Source of the DNA: Unio delphinus
Lineage: Eukaryota > Mollusca > Bivalvia > Unionida > Unionidae
Length of the DNA stretch: 64,000 nucleotides
Reading direction: 5' to 3'
Assembly (NCBI GenBank): GCA_029339505.1
Contig: JAQISU010000003.1
Location: 19,537,001 to 19,601,000 of the forward strand
The number at the start of each line of letters is the position of its first letter. The stretch's first letter is position 1. The notes under the pieces are model-generated. The model did no database searches, was not told the DNA's origin, and worked only from the letters and a program-made list of their open reading frames with translations. Both the position numbers and the translations under genes were made by a program. Below are positions 1 through 16,010 of the stretch, in pieces.

Positions 1-1538
1 TCAGACATACATCATGAAGACAATCATACACTCTATACATAAATCAGACATACTTCATGAAGAAAATCATACAATCTATATACAAATCAGACATACTTCA
101 TGAAGACAATCATACAATCTATACATAAATCAGACATACTTCATGAAGACAATCATACAATCTATACATAAATCAGACATACTTCGTGAAGACAATCATA
201 CAATCTATATACAAATCAGACACCTTCATGAAGACAATCATACAATCTATACATAAATCAGACATACTTCATGAAGACAATCATACAATCTATACATAAA
301 TCAGACATACTTCATGAAGACAATCATACAATCTATACATAAATCAGAAATACTTCATGAAGACAATCATACAATCTATACACAAATCAGACATACTTCA
401 TGAAGACAATCATACAATCTATACACAAATCAGACATACTTCATGAAGAAAATCATACAATCTATACATAAATCAGACATACTTCATGAAGACAATCATA
501 CAATCTATACATAAATCAGACACTCTTCATGAAGACAATCATACAATCTATACATAAATCAGACATACTTCATGAAGACAATCATACAATCTTTATACAA
601 ATCAGATGTACTACATGAAGACAATCTATACACGAATCAGACATACTACATGAAGACAATCATACAATCTATATACAAATCAGATGTACTACAAGAAGAC
701 AATCATACACTCTATACACGAATCAGACATACTTCATGAAGACAATCATACAATCTATATACAAATCAGATGTACTACAAGAAGACAATCATACACTCTA
801 TACACAAATCAGACATACTACATGAAGAGAATCATACAATCTATACACAAATCAGACACTTTATATACAAATCAGACATACTACATGAAGACAATCATAC
901 AATCTATATACAAATCAGACATACTACATGAAGACAATCATACAATCTTTATACAAATCAGATGTACTACATGAAGACAATCATGCAATCTATACACCAA
1001 TCAGATGTACTACATGAAGACAATCATACACTCTATACATAAATCAGACATACTTCATGAAGACAATCATACAATCTATACACAAATCAGACATACTACA
1101 TGAAGACAATCAAACAATCTATATACAAATCAGACACTCTATATACAAATCAGACATACTACATGAAGACAATCATACACTCTATACATAAATCAGACAT
1201 ACTACATGAAGACAATCAAACAATCTATATACAAATCAGACATACTTCATGAAGACAATCATACAATCTATACATAAATCAGACATACTTCATGAAGACA
1301 ATCATACAATCTATATACAAATCAGACATACTTCATGAAGACAATCACACACTCTATATACAAATCAGACATACTACATGAAGACAATCATACAATCTAT
1401 ATACAAATCAGATGTACTACATGAAGACAATCATACACTCTATACACAAATCAGACATACTGCATAAAGACAATCATACACTCTATATACAAATCAGATG
1501 TACTACATGAAGAAAATCATACAGTCTATACACAAATC

Positions 1539-4500
1539 TGACATGATACTATATGAAGACAATCTCACACTCTATACACAAAACAGATATACTACATGAA
1601 GACAATCATACAATCTATATACAAATCAAACATACTAAATGAAGACAATCATACATTCTATATAAAAATCAGATATACTACATGAAGACAAGCATACAAT
1701 TTATACATAAATCAGACATACTTCATGAATACAATCATACAATCTATACATAAATCAGACATACTTCATGAAGACAATCATACAATCTATACAGAAATCA
1801 GACATACTTCATGAAGACAATCATACACTCTATACATAAATCAGACATACTTCATGAAGAAAATCATACAATCTATATACAAATCAGATGTACTACATGA
1901 AGACAATCACACACTCTATACATATATCAGACATACTTCATGAAGACAATCACACACTCTATATACAAATCAGACATACTACATAAAGACAATCATACAA
2001 TCTATACAAAAATCAGACATACTACATATAGACAATCACACACTCTATATACAAATCAGACATACTTCATGAAGACAATCATACAATCTATACACAAATC
2101 AGACATACTACATGAAGACAATCATACAATCTATACACAAATCAGACATAATACATGAAGACAATCATACAATCTATATACAAATCAGACATACTTCATG
2201 AAGACAATCATACAATCTATACACAAATCAGATGTACTACATGAAGACAATCACACACTCTATATACAAATCAGATGTACTACATGAAGACAATCATAAA
2301 ATCTATACACAAATCAGACATACTTCATGAAGACAATCATACAATCTATACATAAATCAGACATACTTCATGAAGACAATCATACAATCTATACATAAAT
2401 CAGACATACTTCATGAAGACAATCATACAATCTATACATAAATCAGACATACTTCATGAAGACAATCATACAATCTATATACAAATCAGATGTACTACAT
2501 GAAGACAATCTATACACGAATCAGACATACTACATGAAGACAATCATACAATCTATATACAAATCAGATGTACTACATGAAGACAATCATACACACTATA
2601 CACAAATCAGACATACTACATGAAGACAATCATACAATCTATACACAAATCAGACACTCTATATACAAATCAGACATACTACATGAAGACAATCATACAA
2701 TCTATATACAAATCAGACATACTTCATGAAGACAATCATACAATCTATATATAAATCAGATGCACTACATGAAGACAATCATACACTCTATACATAAATC
2801 AGACATACTTCATGAAGACAATCATACAATCTATACATAAATCAGACATACTACGTGAAGACAATCATACACTCTATACATAAATCAGACATACTTCATG
2901 AAGACAATCATACAATCTATACATAAATCAGACATACTACATGAAGACAATCAAACAATCTATATACAAATCAGACACTCTATATACAAATCAGACATAC
3001 TACATGAAGACAATCATACACTCTATACATAAATCAGACATACTACTTGAAGACAATCAAACAATCTATATACAAATCAGACATACTTCATGAAGACAAT
3101 CATACAATCTATACATAAATCAGACATACTTCATGAAGACAATCATACAATCCATACATAAATCAGACATACTTCATGAAGACAATCACACACTCTATAT
3201 ACAAATCAGACATACTACATGAAGACAATCATACAATCTATATACAAATCAGATGTACTACATGAAGACAATCATACACTCTATACACAAATCAGACATA
3301 CTGCATGAAGACAATCACACACTCTATATACAAATCAGATGTACTACATGAAGAAAATCATACAGTCTATACACAAATCTGACATGATACTATATGAAGA
3401 CAATCACACACTCTATACACAAATCAGATATACTACATAAAGACAATCATACAATCTATATACAAATCAAACATACTACATGAAGACAATCATACATTCT
3501 ATATAAAAATCAGATATACTACATGAAGACAATCATACAATTTATACACAAATCAGACATACTACATGAAGACATTCATAAATCTATATACAAATCAGAC
3601 ATACTACATGAAGACAATCATACAATCTATACACAAATCAGACATACTACATGAAGACATTCATAAATCTATATACAAATCAGACATACTACATGAAGAC
3701 AATCATACAATCTAATATACAAATCAGACATACTACATGAAGACAATCATACAATCTATACACAAATCACACATACTTCATGAAGACAATCATACAATCT
3801 ATATACAAATCAGACATACTTCATGAAGACAATCATACAATCTATACATAAATCAGACATACTTCATGAAGACAATCATACAATCTATATACAAATCAGA
3901 TGTACTACATGAAGACAATCACACACTCTATACATATATCAGACATACTTCATGAAGACAATCACACACTCTATATACAAATCAGACATACTGCATGAAG
4001 ACAATCATACAATCTATACACAAATCAGACATACTACATATAGACAATCACACACACTATATACAAATCAGACATACTTCATGAAGACAATCATACAATC
4101 TATACACAAATCAGACATACAACATGAAGACAATCATACAATCTATACACAAATCAGACATACTACGTATAGACAATCATACACTCTATACATAAATCAG
4201 ACATACTTCATGAAGAAAATCATACAATCTATATACAACTCAGACATACTTCATGAAGACAATCATACAATCTATACATAAATCAGACATACTTCATGAA
4301 GACAATCAAACAATCTATACATAAATCAGACATACTTCATGAAGACAATCATACAATCTATATACAAATCAGACATACTTCATGAAGACAATCATACAAT
4401 CTATACATAAATCAGACATACTTCATGAAGACAATCATACAATCTATACATAAATCAGACATACTTCATGAAGACAATCATACAATCTATACATAAATCA

Positions 4501-7500
4501 GACATACTTCATGAAGACAATCATACAATCTATACACAAATCAGACATACTTCATGAAGACAATCATACAATCTATACACAAATCAGATGTACTACATGA
4601 AGACAATCTATACACGAATCAGACATACTACATGAAGACAATCATACAATCTATATACAAATCAGATGTACTACAAGAAGACAATCATACACTCTATACA
4701 CGAATCAGACATACTTCATGAAGACAATCATACAATCTATATACAAATCAGATGTACTACAAGAAGACAATCATACACTCTATACACAAATCAGACATAC
4801 TACATGAAGACAATCATACAATCTATACACAAATCAGACACTCTATATACAAATCAGACATACTACATGAAGACAATCATACAATCTATATACAAATCAG
4901 ACATACTTCATGAAGACAATCATACAATCTATATACAAATCAGATGTACTACATGAAGACAATCATGCAATCTATACACCAATCAGATGTACTACATGAA
5001 GACAATCATACACTCTATACATAAATCAGACATACTTCATGAAGACAATCATACAATCTATACACAAATCAGACATACTACATGAAGACAATCAAACAAT
5101 CTATATACAAATCAGACACTCTATATACAAATCAGACATACTACATGAAGACAATCATACACTCTATACATAAATCAGACATACTACATGAAGACAATCA
5201 AACAATCTATATACAAATCAGACATACTTCATGAAGACAATCATACAATCTATACATAAATCAGACATACTTCATGAAAACAATCATACAATCTATATAC
5301 AAATCAGACATACTTCATGAAGACAATCACACACTCTATATACAAATCAGACATACTACATGAAGACAATCATACAATCTATATACAAATCAGATGTACT
5401 ACATGAAGACAATCATACACTCTATACACAAATCAGATGTACTACATGAAGAAAATCATACAGTCTATAAACAAATCTGACATGATACTATATGAAGACA
5501 ATCTCACACTCTATACACAAATCAGATATACTACATGAAGACAATCATACAATCTATATACAAATCAAACATACTAAATGAAGACAATCATACATTCTAT
5601 ATAAAAATCAGATATACTACATGAAGACAATCATACAATTTATACAAAAATCAAACATACTTAATGAAGACAATCATACATTCTATACACAAATCAGATA
5701 TACTTCATGAAGACAATCATACAATTTATACACAAATCAAACATACTACATGAAGACAAGCATACAATTTATACATAAATCAGACATACTTCATGAAGAC
5801 AATCATACAATCTATACATAAATCAGACATACTTCACGAAGACAATCATACAATCTATACACAAATCACACATACTTCATGAAGACAATCATACAATCTA
5901 CATACAAATCAGACATACTTCATGAAGACAATCATACAATCTATACATAAATCAGACATACTTCATGAAGACAATCATACAATCTATATACAAATCAGAT
6001 GTACTACATGAAGACAATCACACACTCTATACATATATCAGACATACTTCATGAAGACAATCACACACTCTATATACAAATCAGACATACTACATAAAGA
6101 CAATCATACAATCTATACAAAAATCAGACATACTACATATAGACAATCACACACTCTATATACAAATCAGACATACTTTATGAAGACAATCATACAATCT
6201 ATACACAAATCAGACATACTACATGAAGACAATCATACAATCTATACACAAACCAGACATACTACATCAAGACAATCATACAATCTATATACAAATCAGA
6301 CATACTTCATGAAGACAATCATACAATCTATATACAAATCAGACATACTTCATGAAGACAATCAAACAATCTATATACAAATCAGACATACTTCATGAAG
6401 ACAATCATACAATCTATACATAAATCAGACATACTTCATGAAGACAATCATACAATCTATATACAAATCAGATGTACTACATGAAGACAATCATAAAATC
6501 TATACACAAATCAGACATACTTCATGAAGACAATCATACAATCTATACATAAATCAGACATACTTCATGAAGACAATCATACAATCTATACATAAATCAG
6601 ACATACTTCATGAAGACAATCATACAATCTATACATAAATCAGACATACTTCATGAAGACAATCATACAATCTATATACAAATCAGATGTACTACATGAA
6701 GACAATCTATACACGAATCAGACATACTACATGAAGACAATCATACAATCTATATACAAATCAGATGTACTACATGAAGACAATCATACACTCTATACAC
6801 AAATCAGACATACTACATGAAGACAATCATACAATCTATACACAAATCAGACACTCTATATACAAATCAGACATACTACATGAAGACAATCATACAATCT
6901 ATATACAAATCAGACATACTTCATGAAGACAATCATACAATCTATATACAAATCAGATGCACTACATGAAGACAATCATACAATCTATACACAAATCAGA
7001 TGTACTACATGAAGACAATCATACACTCTATACATAAATCAGACATACTTCATGAAGACAATCATACAATCTATACATAAATCAGACATACTACATGAAG
7101 ACAATCAAACAATCTATATACAAATCAGACACTCTATATACAAATCAGACATACTACATGAAGACAATCATACACTCTATACATAAATAAGACATACTAC
7201 ATGAAGACAATCAAACAATCTATATACAAATCAGACATACTACATGAAGACAATCATACACTCTATACATAAATCAGACATACTTCATGAAGACAATCAA
7301 ACAATCTATATACAAATCAGACATACTTCATGAAGACAATCATACAATCTATACATAAATCAGACATACTTCATGAAGACAATCATACAATCCATACATA
7401 AATCAGACATACTTCATGAAGACAATCACACACTCTATATACAAATCAGACATACTACATGAAGACAATCATACAATCTATATACAAATCAGATGTACTA

Positions 7501-7619
7501 CATGAAGACAATCATACACTCTATACACAAATCAGACATACTGCATAAAGACAATCATACACTCTATATACAAATCAGATGTACTACATGAAGACAATCA
7601 TACAGTCTATACACAAATC
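1539..7619. repeat. 6,081-bp higher-order satellite block, copy 1
   Basis: Between rare-variant markers this block consists of three sub-blocks of 1,841, 2,098 and 2,142 bp (A-B-C). The same marker order and private variants recur exactly 6,081 bp to the right: the markers at 1539, 3380 and 5478 map to 7620, 9461 and 11559. The copies differ by occasional substitutions, for example near 3437 versus 9518. The boundaries given are marker-to-marker and their phase is arbitrary. Confidence 0.85.
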
Positions 7620-10600
7620 TGACATGATACTATATGAAGACAATCTCACACTCTATACACAAAACAGATATACTACATGAAGACAATCATACAATCTATA
7701 TACAAATCAAACATACTAAATGAAGACAATCATACATTCTATATAAAAATCAGATATACTACATGAAGACAAGCATACAATTTATACATAAATCAGACAT
7801 ACTTCATGAAGACAATCATACAATCTATACATAAATCAGACATACTTCATGAAGACAATCATACAATCTATACAGAAATCAGACATACTTCATGAAGACA
7901 ATCATACACTCTATACATAAATCAGACATACTTCATGAAGAAAATCATACAATCTATATACAAATCAGATGTACTACATGAAGACAATCACACACTCTAT
8001 ACATATATCAGACATACTTCATGAAGACAATCACACACTCTATATACAAATCAGACATACTACATAAAGACAATCATACAATCTATACAAAAATCAGACA
8101 TACTACATATAGACAATCACACACTCTATATACAAATCAGACATACTTCATGAAGACAATCATACAATCTATACACAAATCAGACATACTACATGAAGAC
8201 AATCATACAATCTATACACAAATCAGACATAATACATGAAGACAATCATACAATCTATATACAAATCAGACATACTTCATGAAGACAATCATACAATCTA
8301 TACACAAATCAGATGTACTACATGAAGACAATCACACACTCTATATACAAATCAGATGTACTACATGAAGACAATCATAAAATCTATACACAAATCAGAC
8401 ATACTTCATGAAGACAATCATACAATCTATACATAAATCAGACATACTTCATGAAGACAATCATACAATCTATACATAAATCAGACATACTTCATGAAGA
8501 CAATCATACAATCTATACATAAATCAGACATACTTCATGAAGACAATCATACAATCTATATACAAATCAGATGTATTACATGAAGACAATCTATACACGA
8601 ATCAGACATACTACATGAAGACAATCATACAATCTATATACAAATCAGATGTACTACATGAAGACAATCATACACACTATACACAAATCAGACATACTAC
8701 ATGAAGACAATCATACAATCTATACACAAATCAGACACTCTATATACAAATCAGACATACTACATGAAGACAATCATACAATCTATATACAAATCAGACA
8801 TACTTCATGAAGACAATCATACAATCAATATATAAATCAGATGCACTACATGAAGACAATCATACACTCTATACATAAATCAGACATACTTCATGAAGAC
8901 AATCATACAATCTATACATAAATCAGACATACTACGTGAAGACAATCATACACTCTATACATAAATCAGACATACTTCATGAAGACAATCATACAATCTA
9001 TACATAAATCAGACATACTACATGAAGACAATCAAACAATCTATATACAAATCAGACACTCTATATACAAATCAGACATACTACATGAAGACAATCATAC
9101 ACTCTATACATAAATCAGACATACTACTTGAAGACAATCAAACAATCTATATACAAATCAGACATACTTCATGAAGACAATCATACAATCTATACATAAA
9201 TCAGACATACTTCATGAAGACAATCATACAATCCATACATAAATCAGACATACTTCATGAAGACAATCACACACTCTATATACAAATCAGACATACTACA
9301 TGAAGACAATCATACAATCTATATACAAATCAGATGTACTACATGAAGACAATCATACACTCTATACACAAATCAGACATACTGCATGAAGACAATCACA
9401 CACTCTATATACAAATCAGATGTACTACATGAAGAAAATCATACAGTCTATACACAAATCTGACATGATACTATATGAAGACAATCACACACTCTATACA
9501 CAAATCAGATATACTACATGAAGACAATCATACAATCTATATACAAATCAAACATACTACATGAAGACAATCATACATTCTATATAAAAATCAGATATAC
9601 TACATGAAGACAATCATACAATTTATACACAAATCAGACATACTACATGAAGACATTCATAAATCTATATACAAATCAGACATACTACATGAAGACAATC
9701 ATACAATCTATATACAAATCAGACATACTACATGAAGACATTCATAAATCTATATACAAATCAGACATACTACATGAAGACAATCATACAATCTAATATA
9801 CAAATCAGACATACTACATGAAGACAATCATACAATCTATACACAAATCACACATACTTCATGAAGACAATCATACAATCTATATACAAATCAGACATAC
9901 TTCATGAAGACAATCATACAATCTATACATAAATCAGACATACTTCATGAAGACAATCATACAATCTATATACAAATCAGATGTACTACATGAAGACAAT
10001 CACACACTCTATACATATATCAGACATACTTCATGAAGACAATCACACACTCTATATACAAATCAGACATACTGCATGAAGACAATCATACAATCTATAC
10101 ACAAATCAGACATACTACATATAGACAATCACACACACTATATACAAATCAGACATACTTCATGAAGACAATCATACAATCTATACACAAATCAGACATA
10201 CAACATGAAGACAATCATACAATCTATACACAAATCAGACATACTACGTATAGACAATCATACACTCTATACATAAATCAGACATACTTCATGAAGAAAA
10301 TCATACAATCTATATACAACTCAGACATACTTCATGAAGACAATCATACAATCTATACATAAATCAAACATACTTCATGAAGACAATCATACAATCTATA
10401 CATAAATCAGACATACTTCATGAAGACAATCATACAATCTATATACAAATCAGACATACTTCATGAAGACAATCATACAATCTATACATAAATCAGACAT
10501 ACTTCATGAAGACAATCATACAATCTATACATAAATCAGACATACTTCATGAAGACAATCATACAATCTATACATAAATCAGACATACTTCATGAAGACA

Positions 10601-12470
10601 ATCATACAATCTATACACAAATCAGACATACTTCATGAAGACAATCATACAATCTATACACAAATCAGATGTACTACATGAAGACAATCTATACACGAAT
10701 CAGACATACTACATGAAGACAATCATACAATCTATATACAAATCAGATGTACTACAAGAAGACAATCATACACTCTATACACGAATCAGACATACTTCAT
10801 GAAGACAATCATACAATCTATATACAAATCAGATGTACTACAAGAAGACAATCATACACTCTATACACAAATCAGACATACTACATGAAGACAATCATAC
10901 AATCTATACACAAATCAGACACTCTATATACAAATCAGACATACTACATGAAGACAATCATACAATCTATATACAAATCAGACATACTTCATGAAGACAA
11001 TCATACAATCTATATACAAATCAGATGTACTACATGAAGACAATCATGCAATCTATACACCAATCAGATGTACTACATGAAGACAATCATACACTCTATA
11101 CATAAATCAGACATACTTCATGAAGACAATCATACAATCTATACACAAATCAGACATACTACATGAAGACAATCAAACAATCTATATACAAATCAGACAC
11201 TCTATATACAAATCAGACATACTACATGAAGACAATCATACACTCTATACATAAATCAGACATACTACATGAAGACAATCAAACAATCTATATACAAATC
11301 AGACATACTTCATGAAGACAATCATACAATCTATACATAAATCAGACATACTTCATGAAAACAATCATACAATCGATATACAAATCAGACATACTTCATG
11401 AAGACAATCACACACTCTATATACAAATCAGACATACTACATGAAGACAATCATACAATCTATATACAAATCAGATGTACTACATGAAGACAATCATACA
11501 CTCTATACACAAATCAGATGTACTACATGAAGAAAATCATACAGTCTATAAACAAATCTGACATGATACTATATGAAGACAATCTCACACTCTATACACA
11601 AATCAGATATACTACATGAAGACAATCATACAATCTATATACAAATCAAACATACTAAATGAAGACAATCATACATTCTATATAAAAATCAGATATACTA
11701 CATGAAGACAATCATACAATTTATACACAAATCAAACATACTTAATGAAGACAATCATACATTCTATACACAAATCAGATATACTTCATGAAGACAATCA
11801 TACAATTTATACACAAATCAAACATACTACATGAAGACAAGCATACAATTTATACATAAATCAGACATACTTCATGAAGACAATCATACAATCTATACAT
11901 AAATCAGACATACTTCACGAAGACAATCATACAATCTATACACAAATCACACATACTTCATGAAGACAATCATACAATCTACATACAAATCAGACATACT
12001 TCATGAAGACAATCATACAATCTATACATAAATCAGACATACTTCATGAAGACAATCATACAATCTATATACAAATCAGATGTACTACATGAAGACAATC
12101 ACACACTCTATACATATATCAGACATACTTCATGAAGACAATCACACACTCTATATACAAATCAGACATACTACATAAAGACAATCATACAATCTATACA
12201 AAAATCAGACATACTACATATAGACAATCACACACTCTATATACAAATCAGACATACTTTATGAAGACAATCATACAATCTATACACAAATCAGACATAC
12301 TACATGAAGACAATCATACAATCTATACACAAATCAGACATACTACATGAAGACAATCATACAATCTATATACAAATCAGACATACTTCATGAAGACAAT
12401 CATACAATCTATATACAAATCAGACATACTTCATGAAGACAATCAAACAATCTATATACAAATCAGACAT
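7620..12470. repeat. 6,081-bp higher-order block, copy 2 (truncated)
   Basis: Copy 2 of the A-B-C block. It follows copy 1 collinearly (offset 6,081) through A, B and the first part of C, then switches at about 12,470 to sequence that matches the A sub-block. It is therefore a partial copy ended by a recombination junction. Confidence 0.8.
8931..12470. repeat. 3,540-bp tandem duplication, left copy
   Basis: This stretch and 12,471-16,010 align at a constant offset of 3,540 bp and are identical at nearly all positions I compared. Shared private variants include AATCGATATA at about 11,372 and 14,912 and the rare markers at 9461/13001 and 11559/15099. The left end lies in an A sub-block and the right end in a C sub-block, so the duplication is best explained by unequal exchange between A and C. 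One difference is visible at the junction (ACTACG versus ACTACA). Confidence 0.85.
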
Positions 12471-15400
12471 ACTACATGAAGACAATCATACACTCTATAC
12501 ATAAATCAGACATACTTCATGAAGACAATCATACAATCTATACATAAATCAGACATACTACATGAAGACAATCAAACAATCTATATACAAATCAGACACT
12601 CTATATACAAATCAGACATACTACATGAAGACAATCATACACTCTATACATAAATCAGACATACTACTTGAAGACAATCAAACAATCTATATACAAATCA
12701 GACATACTTCATGAAGACAATCATACAATCTATACATAAATCAGACATACTTCATGAAGACAATCATACAATCCATACATAAATCAGACATACTTCATGA
12801 AGACAATCACACACTCTATATACAAATCAGACATACTACATGAAGACAATCATACAATCTATATACAAATCAGATGTACTACATGAAGACAATCATACAC
12901 TCTATACACAAATCAGACATACTGCATGAAGACAATCACACACTCTATATACAAATCAGATGTACTACATGAAGAAAATCATACAGTCTATACACAAATC
13001 TGACATGATACTATATGAAGACAATCACACACTCTATACACAAATCAGATATACTACATGAAGACAATCATACAATCTATATACAAATCAAACATACTAC
13101 ATGAAGACAATCATACATTCTATATAAAAATCAGATATACTACATGAAGACAATCATACAATTTATACACAAATCAGACATACTACATGAAGACATTCAT
13201 AAATCTATATACAAATCAGACATACTACATGAAGACAATCATACAATCTATATACAAATCAGACATACTACATGAAGACATTCATAAATCTATATACAAA
13301 TCAGACATACTACATGAAGACAATCATACAATCTAATATACAAATCAGACATACTACATGAAGACAATCATACAATCTATACACAAATCACACATACTTC
13401 ATGAAGACAATCATACAATCTATATACAAATCAGACATACTTCATGAAGACAATCATACAATCTATACATAAATCAGACATACTTCATGAAGACAATCAT
13501 ACAATCTATATACAAATCAGATGTACTACATGAAGACAATCACACACTCTATACATATATCAGACATACTTCATGAAGACAATCACACACTCTATATACA
13601 AATCAGACATACTGCATGAAGACAATCATACAATCTATACACAAATCAGACATACTACATATAGACAATCACACACACTATATACAAATCAGACATACTT
13701 CATGAAGACAATCATACAATCTATACACAAATCAGACATACAACATGAAGACAATCATACAATCTATACACAAATCAGACATACTACGTATAGACAATCA
13801 TACACTCTATACATAAATCAGACATACTTCATGAAGAAAATCATACAATCTATATACAACTCAGACATACTTCATGAAGACAATCATACAATCTATACAT
13901 AAATCAAACATACTTCATGAAGACAATCATACAATCTATACATAAATCAGACATACTTCATGAAGACAATCATACAATCTATATACAAATCAGACATACT
14001 TCATGAAGACAATCATACAATCTATACATAAATCAGACATACTTCATGAAGACAATCATACAATCTATACATAAATCAGACATACTTCATGAAGACAATC
14101 ATACAATCTATACATAAATCAGACATACTTCATGAAGACAATCATACAATCTATACACAAATCAGACATACTTCATGAAGACAATCATACAATCTATACA
14201 CAAATCAGATGTACTACATGAAGACAATCTATACACGAATCAGACATACTACATGAAGACAATCATACAATCTATATACAAATCAGATGTACTACAAGAA
14301 GACAATCATACACTCTATACACGAATCAGACATACTTCATGAAGACAATCATACAATCTATATACAAATCAGATGTACTACAAGAAGACAATCATACACT
14401 CTATACACAAATCAGACATACTACATGAAGACAATCATACAATCTATACACAAATCAGACACTCTATATACAAATCAGACATACTACATGAAGACAATCA
14501 TACAATCTATATACAAATCAGACATACTTCATGAAGACAATCATACAATCTATATACAAATCAGATGTACTACATGAAGACAATCATGCAATCTATACAC
14601 CAATCAGATGTACTACATGAAGACAATCATACACTCTATACATAAATCAGACATACTTCATGAAGACAATCATACAATCTATACACAAATCAGACATACT
14701 ACATGAAGACAATCAAACAATCTATATACAAATCAGACACTCTATATACAAATCAGACATACTACATGAAGACAATCATACACTCTATACATAAATCAGA
14801 CATACTACATGAAGACAATCAAACAATCTATATACAAATCAGACATACTTCATGAAGACAATCATACAATCTATACATAAATCAGACATACTTCATGAAA
14901 ACAATCATACAATCGATATACAAATCAGACATACTTCATGAAGACAATCACACACTCTATATACAAATCAGACATACTACATGAAGACAATCATACAATC
15001 TATATACAAATCAGATGTACTACATGAAGACAATCATACACTCTATACACAAATCAGATGTACTACATGAAGAAAATCATACAGTCTATAAACAAATCTG
15101 ACATGATACTATATGAAGACAATCTCACACTCTATACACAAATCAGATATACTACATGAAGACAATCATACAATCTATATACAAATCAAACATACTAAAT
15201 GAAGACAATCATACATTCTATATAAAAATCAGATATACTACATGAAGACAATCATACAATTTATACACAAATCAAACATACTTAATGAAGACAATCATAC
15301 ATTCTATACACAAATCAGATATACTTCATGAAGACAATCATACAATTTATACACAAATCAAACATACTACATGAAGACAAGCATACAATTTATACATAAA

Positions 15401-16010
15401 TCAGACATACTTCATGAAGACAATCATACAATCTATACATAAATCAGACATACTTCACGAAGACAATCATACAATCTATACACAAATCACACATACTTCA
15501 TGAAGACAATCATACAATCTACATACAAATCAGACATACTTCATGAAGACAATCATACAATCTATACATAAATCAGACATACTTCATGAAGACAATCATA
15601 CAATCTATATACAAATCAGATGTACTACATGAAGACAATCACACACTCTATACATATATCAGACATACTTCATGAAGACAATCACACACTCTATATACAA
15701 ATCAGACATACTACATAAAGACAATCATACAATCTATACAAAAATCAGACATACTACATATAGACAATCACACACTCTATATACAAATCAGACATACTTT
15801 ATGAAGACAATCATACAATCTATACACAAATCAGACATACTACATGAAGACAATCATACAATCTATACACAAATCAGACATACTACATGAAGACAATCAT
15901 ACAATCTATATACAAATCAGACATACTTCATGAAGACAATCATACAATCTATATACAAATCAGACATACTTCATGAAGACAATCAAACAATCTATATACA
16001 AATCAGACAT
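12471..16010. repeat. 3,540-bp tandem duplication, right copy
   Basis: Right copy of the duplication starting at 8,931. At 16,011 the sequence departs from the A-type path and continues as the remainder of a C sub-block, matching the sequence after about 6,391. It is a recent event judged by near-identity, or possibly an assembly duplication. Confidence 0.85.
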
